From Gordonia westfalica (GTDB lineage Bacteria; Actinomycetota; Actinomycetes; Mycobacteriales; Mycobacteriaceae): DNA of 64,000 bases. The position numbers and the translations under genes are program-made. This document shows, in pieces, positions 60,182 to 64,000 of the stretch (its first letter is position 1; the number at the start of each line of letters is the position of its first letter). Under the pieces are notes generated by a model. The model saw nothing but the letters and a program-made list of their open reading frames with translations, ran no database searches and was not told the origin of the DNA. The stretch covers positions 4,340,001 through 4,404,000 of the forward strand of contig NZ_FNLM01000034.1 of NCBI RefSeq assembly GCF_900105725.1, read 5' to 3'.

Positions 60182-60888
60182 ATCAACCTGTTTCGTCACT
60201 CCCGACCAAGATTGAGTTGACTCGGCCGATCCTCAACTTGATGAGCGACGACCAGTCTTGGTCCAGAGTCGAGCTGAGAGACGCCGTGGCCGATGCCTTG
60301 CATCTGACGCCGAAACAGCGAGCGGAGACCGTGAAGTCGGGCGGCACTCGTCTTCATTCACGCGTTAGTTGGGCGTTGTATCAACTCAAAGTCAGTGGAG
60401 CCGTCGAGGCTGCCGGACCTGGCAAGGCAAAGATCACCGCATTTGGTCACCAGCTGCTCGACGAACACCCCGACCAGCTGACATCCGCCGATCTGGAAGC
60501 GTCGCCGCAGAATCTCGACGATGCCTCGACGATCGACGAAGACTCGGAGAACCTACCGGTGTTCTGGTTTGTCGGTGCAGTTTTCGGTGATCAACAAGGA
60601 GATGAGGCGTACGACCACACCGACCAGTTCCGGGCCGAAGGTCGGTGGCATGCGGGCACCCCACACAAATATGCAGAGCAGATTCTGACGATGAAGCCAG
60701 GCGATCGAATCGCGATCAAGGCCGCGTTCACGCGAAAGCACGGCTTGCCGTTCGGCTGCCATCCGAGAGACGCTGTTGAGCGTTCCGCGGAACGCTTGAT
60801 CTCAGTCGTCGAGGTCATCGAACGCTGCAACGATGTAAGCAGTTGGATTGCTGCCGCTGCCGACCTGCTGCACGAACTCAGGGATTGA
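60178..60888 (+). CDS. winged-helix (Mrr_N) plus McrB-N-like domain protein, no ATPase
   Basis: A 236-residue protein. Residues 8-100 follow the Mrr N-terminal winged helix (ADALHLTPKQRAETVKSGGTRLHSRVSWALYQLKVSGAVEAAGPGKAKIT...G...HP). After an acidic linker, residues 128-195 resemble the N-terminal domain of McrB-type restriction ATPases (FWFVGAVFGDQ...DQFRAEGRWHAG...PGDRIAIKAAFTRKHGLPF). McrB proteins then continue into an AAA+ GTPase; this one stops after 40 unusual residues, beginning where a 16-bp palindrome lies. There is no nuclease motif. GTG 60178 overlaps the hsdS stop, so it is made with HsdMS. A DNA-binding or modified-base-sensing role is inference. It may be a truncated McrB remnant. 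Confidence 0.65.
   Translation: MNQPVSSLPTKIELTRPILNLMSDDQSWSRVELRDAVADALHLTPKQRAETVKSGGTRLHSRVSWALYQLKVSGAVEAAGPGKAKITAFGHQLLDEHPDQLTSADLEASPQNLDDASTIDEDSENLPVFWFVGAVFGDQQGDEAYDHTDQFRAEGRWHAGTPHKYAEQILTMKPGDRIAIKAAFTRKHGLPFGCHPRDAVERSAERLISVVEVIERCNDVSSWIAAAADLLHELRD
60780..60795. repeat. 16-bp palindrome GCGTTCCGCGGAACGC, copy 2
   Basis: Identical to copies 1 and 3. It lies in the 3' part of the winged-helix gene, starting at the third codon position (E-RSAER), so the protein read from it differs from that in hsdM. It marks the point where similarity to McrB-type N-terminal domains ends. Confidence 0.9.
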
Positions 60889-60901
60889 AACGCTCAGGGG
60901 T

Positions 60902-62011
60902 TCAGACGAGTTCGTCCGTGCTTGTCGCAGTTTCCAGCGAGTGGTGCGTAGTGTAACGGTGGCGTTGGACGTAAGCGGACCCACGCCCTGTGGAAAGATG
61001 CGGGATAGGTTTGGCCAGGGTCAGGTGCTTGGGGTGGCCACCCGAGCTGAGCAGGAACACCTGGTACCGGCCATGAGTCCAACCCACCGAGAGGCTCGCT
61101 GTTATCGCCTTGCCGATCTTGCGGTCGTTCTTGTGAGTGTCGCCTGCCAGACCTTGAAGTCGGGCGGCTTCGGCGGAAGTCCACACCACATTCGGACGAT
61201 GATGCAGGATGGCCGGAACCTCCGGCTTGATCTCCTTGTCAGCGTAGAACGCCATGTAGTCCGCAGGACGAAAGTTGCGATCAGGCGGACAGATGTACAC
61301 CGACGTCGACTGATAGAGCGGCCACGCGAGCCCCGCGGGTACCACCAGAGTGTCGACCGGAGCCACCGGTCGCTCGGTATAGACTTTGGTCACTCTCTGG
61401 ATGCCGTCGAGCCAGATACGTGCGTCAGGATCGATCCACTCCACCAGTGACAGCATGGTGTCAAGTTCGAGCAGGATGTCTTGCGCCAAGAGGGAATCGT
61501 GATGGGCCAAGCGGTTACGAAACTTGCGGGTGCGCTCCAAGGCCACAATGACGTTCTTCCGACTCCCCGAAGGGGTACCCGGCAGCGCATACGTCAGCGC
61601 GCTGCGCCACAAGTCCTCATAGGGCGCTTTAAAGAACGCCGTCCAGAAGCCAAACGATAACCCCGCGATGATCTGGCCCCGCGCATCCCGGCGCGGGCTG
61701 ATCCCGCGAAGGCGGCCCCGCGTCGTCTCAACCGCGGTAGTGATCTCGTTATGGGAGGGACCGTTCACCGACGGCAGCATGAACCAGGGGAGCCCTCGAC
61801 GGCTCTCGTCAGCGAATTTGGTCAGCTCACGATCAATCGCGTTGCGCAGAAGCACCTCGAGGTAGGCAAGCACCTCCATCGACGCTGCGGAAATCTGGGT
61901 GTTCCACTCATAGAGCCTCAACGCCAGCGCCTCGTCACCGTCAGCCTCCCGCAGATACGGAGCCAACCGGTCACTGCTCAACAACGCTACGAGATGGCTA
62001 CCGCTGCTCAT
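60902..62011 (-). CDS. Abi family HEPN-type abortive infection protein
   Basis: A 369-residue Abi_2-like protein. The N-terminus LVALLSSDRLAPYLREADGDEALALRLYEWNTQISAASMEVLAYLEVLLRNAIDREL is characteristic of Abi_2 proteins. The HEPN RNase motif R-N-R-L-A-H is at residues 165-170. The C-terminal 150 residues are specific to this subgroup (TLVVPAGLAWPLYQSTSVYICPP). Members cleave RNA and arrest the infected cell. I chose ATG 62011; ATG 62047 (MGRSRIRIASFG) is also open. The gene is inverted between the hsdMS operon and hsdR, and palindrome copies 2 and 3 flank it, 107 nt beyond its stop and 285 nt beyond its start. Confidence 0.8.
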   Translation of the reverse strand: MSSGSHLVALLSSDRLAPYLREADGDEALALRLYEWNTQISAASMEVLAYLEVLLRNAIDRELTKFADESRRGLPWFMLPSVNGPSHNEITTAVETTRGRLRGISPRRDARGQIIAGLSFGFWTAFFKAPYEDLWRSALTYALPGTPSGSRKNVIVALERTRKFRNRLAHHDSLLAQDILLELDTMLSLVEWIDPDARIWLDGIQRVTKVYTERPVAPVDTLVVPAGLAWPLYQSTSVYICPPDRNFRPADYMAFYADKEIKPEVPAILHHRPNVVWTSAEAARLQGLAGDTHKNDRKIGKAITASLSVGWTHGRYQVFLLSSGGHPKHLTLAKPIPHLSTGRGSAYVQRHRYTTHHSLETATSTDELV

Positions 62012-62411
62012 ACCGAACGATGCTATCCTGATCCGTGAACGCCCCATGTTCGCCTCTGCCCTCGGCACGCGGCTTGGGGCTCCATTCGTTCTAGGGTCGC
62101 GCATCTGATGTCATCGATGCGGCACGCCTACACAATCAGATGGCCGTTCCCGAGAAGTCGACGGCGGAAGGTGTGCTGCTGCATCCGAGAATCGGGCAGC
62201 ATCTCGATGAATCGGCGACAATTCACGGGCGCCGCCGGAAACACCTGATCGTCGACCTGGGTGTATGCGCTGTTGACATCCGTCTGGCGTTGCTGGCGTT
62301 CCGCGGAACGCTATTGTCAGTCAGTTTGTCCGACCGCCTCGCTACGCTGGTCGGCTCGGCAACAACGGAGCATCTTTGTGTCAGGATCAGGGGCGGTGAA
62401 GGGAGGCAGCA
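62012..62411. promoter_or_regulatory. abi-hsdR divergent intergenic region
   Basis: About 400 nt between the divergent abi and hsdR genes. It contains a TTGACA hexamer at 62273-62278 without a good partner, palindrome copy 3 at 62296-62311, and a small hairpin CCGACC...GGTCGG at 62330-62353. A GGGAGG ribosome site lies at 62401-62406. A 91-codon frame (62140-62415) crosses it but is not convincing as protein. Confidence 0.5.
62296..62311. repeat. 16-bp palindrome GCGTTCCGCGGAACGC, copy 3 (upstream of hsdR)
   Basis: Identical to copies 1 and 2, non-coding here, 101 nt upstream of the hsdR start. A TAT follows as in copy 1. Its promoter-proximal position is compatible with an operator. Confidence 0.9.
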
Positions 62412-64000
62412 ATGACAGGCAACTTCGAGTTCCTGCATGCCGAGTGGCCACAGCTATACGCAAGCGCCAAGAGCGCAGAGCGAGACGCACTGTTCGATGC
62501 CCGAACCACATGCTTCTACGCGCGTCGGACACTCGAATCGACAGTGCAGTGGCTCTACACCGCGCACGACCTCCAGGCTCCGTACCGCGACGACCTCTCC
62601 GCGCGAATTCACGAGCCGGCTTTCCAGCAGTTGTTGCCGCCGCAGCTGTTCCCGAAGATGAACCTCATTCGGAAGAGCGGCAACCATGCGGTCCACGACG
62701 ACCGGCCTGTCAGCAAGGAGTTCGGACTCCGGGTGCTGGGCGAGCTGTTCCACATCCTGTCGTGGTTGGCGCGCGAGTACGCGTCGAACCCGGCCTCCAA
62801 ACCGGCGGCCGACGTACAACTGGAGCGCGAGCGTCTTCCTAAACCAGGTGGTGGTCCAGGGGTCGCGAAGACGGTTGCCCAACTGCAGCAGCTGAACGCG
62901 CAGCTGGAACAGAAGGATGCAGAACTCGCACAGGCCGCCCAGCAGCGCGCCGACCTCACCGCCCAGCTCACCGCCCGCGACGACCAGCTCAAGGCGGCGG
63001 ATGCCGAGAAAGCGACACTCGAGGACCTGATTGCAGCCCTGCGAGCACAGGTCGTTGCAGCCAAGGACGCGGCCGCGCCGCGTCGGGATACCCACGACTA
63101 CAACGAAGCCCAAACCCGAAGCGACATCATCGACCTGATGCTGCACGAAGCGGGCTGGCCTCTGAACGAGCCGCGGGACCGCGAGTATCCCGTGACCGGG
63201 ATGCCGGACGGCAAGAATGGATACGTCGACTACGTACTGTGGGGCAAAGACGGGCTGCCGCTCGCGGTCGTCGAAGCCAAACGAACGTCCAAGGACGCCG
63301 GTGCCGGCAAACATCAGGCCACGCTCTATGCCGACAGCTTGGAAGCCATGACGGGTCGTCGGCCGATCATCTTTTATACCAACGGGTTCGAGATCTACCT
63401 GCACGACGATCTGAACTATCCGGCCCGGCTCGTCGAGGGTTTCTACACGCGAGACGAACTCGAGCTCGAGATCCAACGTCGAACGACCCGCAAGAAGCTC
63501 GCCGACATCGATGTCCCCACGTCGATCGTCGAGCGCCACTATCAGACGCGAGCAATCAGGCGGGTCGCCGACCGATTCGAGAACGAGCGTCAGCGGTCTG
63601 CGCTCCTGGTGATGGCGACCGGGTCTGGTAAGACGCGGACGGTCATCGCCCTCTCCGACATGCTGATGCGCGCCAACTGGGCCAAACGCATCCTGTTCCT
63701 CGCCGACCGGGTGGCGCTGGTCAAGCAGGCCGTGAACGCCTACAAGACCTTCCTACCCGAGGCGCCACCGGTGAACTTGTTGACCGACAAGAGCACCGAC
63801 GGCCGCGTCTACGTATCGACCTATCCGACGATGATGGGCCTGATCAACGAGATCGACAACGGCCGACGCCGCTTCGGTCCTGGTTACTTCGATCTCATCG
63901 TCATCGACGAGGCGCACCGATCCGTGTACCAGAAGTACCGCCGGATCTTCGAGTACTTCGACTCGTTCCTGCTCGGCCTCACCGCCACCCCGAAGGACGA
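62412..64000 (+). CDS. hsdR: type I restriction endonuclease subunit R, partial
   Basis: 529 residues of a protein that continues past the window. An N-terminal DUF4145-like helical domain (1-140) and a coiled coil (about 150-225; LNAQLEQKDAELAQAAQQ) come first. The nuclease domain has YVDYVLWGKDGLPLAVVEAKRTS (Glu 288, Lys 290 of the PD-ExK motif). The DEAD motor has Walker A ATGSGKT (402-408) and DEAH at 499-502 in IVIDEAHRS, ending at LLGLTATPKD. It translocates DNA and cleaves unmethylated DNA with HsdMS. ATG 62412 follows GGGAGG by 5 nt. It is separated from hsdMS by the inverted abi gene, so it has its own promoter. Confidence 0.95.
   Translation, partial: MTGNFEFLHAEWPQLYASAKSAERDALFDARTTCFYARRTLESTVQWLYTAHDLQAPYRDDLSARIHEPAFQQLLPPQLFPKMNLIRKSGNHAVHDDRPVSKEFGLRVLGELFHILSWLAREYASNPASKPAADVQLERERLPKPGGGPGVAKTVAQLQQLNAQLEQKDAELAQAAQQRADLTAQLTARDDQLKAADAEKATLEDLIAALRAQVVAAKDAAAPRRDTHDYNEAQTRSDIIDLMLHEAGWPLNEPRDREYPVTGMPDGKNGYVDYVLWGKDGLPLAVVEAKRTSKDAGAGKHQATLYADSLEAMTGRRPIIFYTNGFEIYLHDDLNYPARLVEGFYTRDELELEIQRRTTRKKLADIDVPTSIVERHYQTRAIRRVADRFENERQRSALLVMATGSGKTRTVIALSDMLMRANWAKRILFLADRVALVKQAVNAYKTFLPEAPPVNLLTDKSTDGRVYVSTYPTMMGLINEIDNGRRRFGPGYFDLIVIDEAHRSVYQKYRRIFEYFDSFLLGLTATPKD

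Noticed and set aside
62140..62415. A 91-codon frame ending in an ATGA overlap with hsdR
   Set aside because: The overlap is suggestive, but the protein has no domain, reads through a palindrome and a small hairpin, and lacks a ribosome site; more likely the untranslated leader region.
1..64000. tRNA, rRNA, integrase or insertion sequence
   Set aside because: No cloverleaf-like sequence, transposase or integrase motif was noticed in any credible frame; this was a reading by eye and a dedicated search could still find a small RNA.

Overview
The window is high-GC actinobacterial chromosome. The organism is most likely a mycolic-acid-containing member of the Corynebacteriales (Mycobacteriales), and the gene content best fits Gordonia or a close relative. 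The evidence is an MmpL3 homologue with both proton-relay Asp-Tyr pairs, the giant arabinosyltransferase AftD, a PorA/DUF3068 protein, LpqI, R2lox, GTP-dependent PEP carboxykinase and many GTG starts. From about 22.9 kb to 57.3 kb the gene order repeatedly matches the M. tuberculosis interval rv0206c-rv0238: mmpL3, NYN protein, trmB, two GTPase-like genes and pckA; then methyltransferase, GT4, membrane protein, DUF3068 and acyltransferase; then aftD, DUF2613, lpqI and TetR. The species call is inference.

Layout. 1-2.5 kb: end of a peptide/nickel-type ABC importer operon with 4-nt gene overlaps. 2.5-8.4 kb: solitary DUF2384 gene behind two large palindromes, R2lox, an MMPL transporter divergent from an NDMA-dependent alcohol dehydrogenase, and a potassium channel coupled to an M13 peptidase. 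10.4-22.7 kb: flavoprotein disulfide reductase, FadR-type regulator with a fatty acid hydroxylase, pirin, a PBP-like lipoprotein that has lost its catalytic motifs, membrane proteins, a MacS-type two-component system and an aromatic acid transporter. 22.9-33.9 kb: mmpL3 to pckA block and a secreted protein. 34-38.4 kb: MacB/FtsX-type ABC exporter and an MmpS-like protein. 38.5-57.3 kb: envelope glycan genes (methyltransferase, GT4, GT-C-like, flippase, DUF3068, acyltransferase, aftD), small metabolic genes, two DJ-1-type genes, a stress protein, lpqI and its TetR neighbour.

57.5-64 kb is a defence island: hsdM, hsdS and a winged-helix (Mrr_N) plus McrB-N-like protein form one overlapping operon. 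A HEPN-type Abi gene lies on the opposite strand, and hsdR runs off the end. Three exact copies of a 16-bp perfect palindrome, GCGTTCCGCGGAACGC, lie in this 3.5-kb island; I saw no other exact copy in the window. The three sit in different coding contexts, so selection on the DNA itself is likely.

Two large envelope genes look frame-broken. The aftD N-terminus and the mmpL3 Pro-rich C-terminal tail each continue in another frame, which could be assembly indels or real lesions. At least two families of extragenic repeats are scattered between genes, with a tandem array at 54.5 kb. I saw no tRNA, rRNA, CRISPR array, prophage or insertion sequence.
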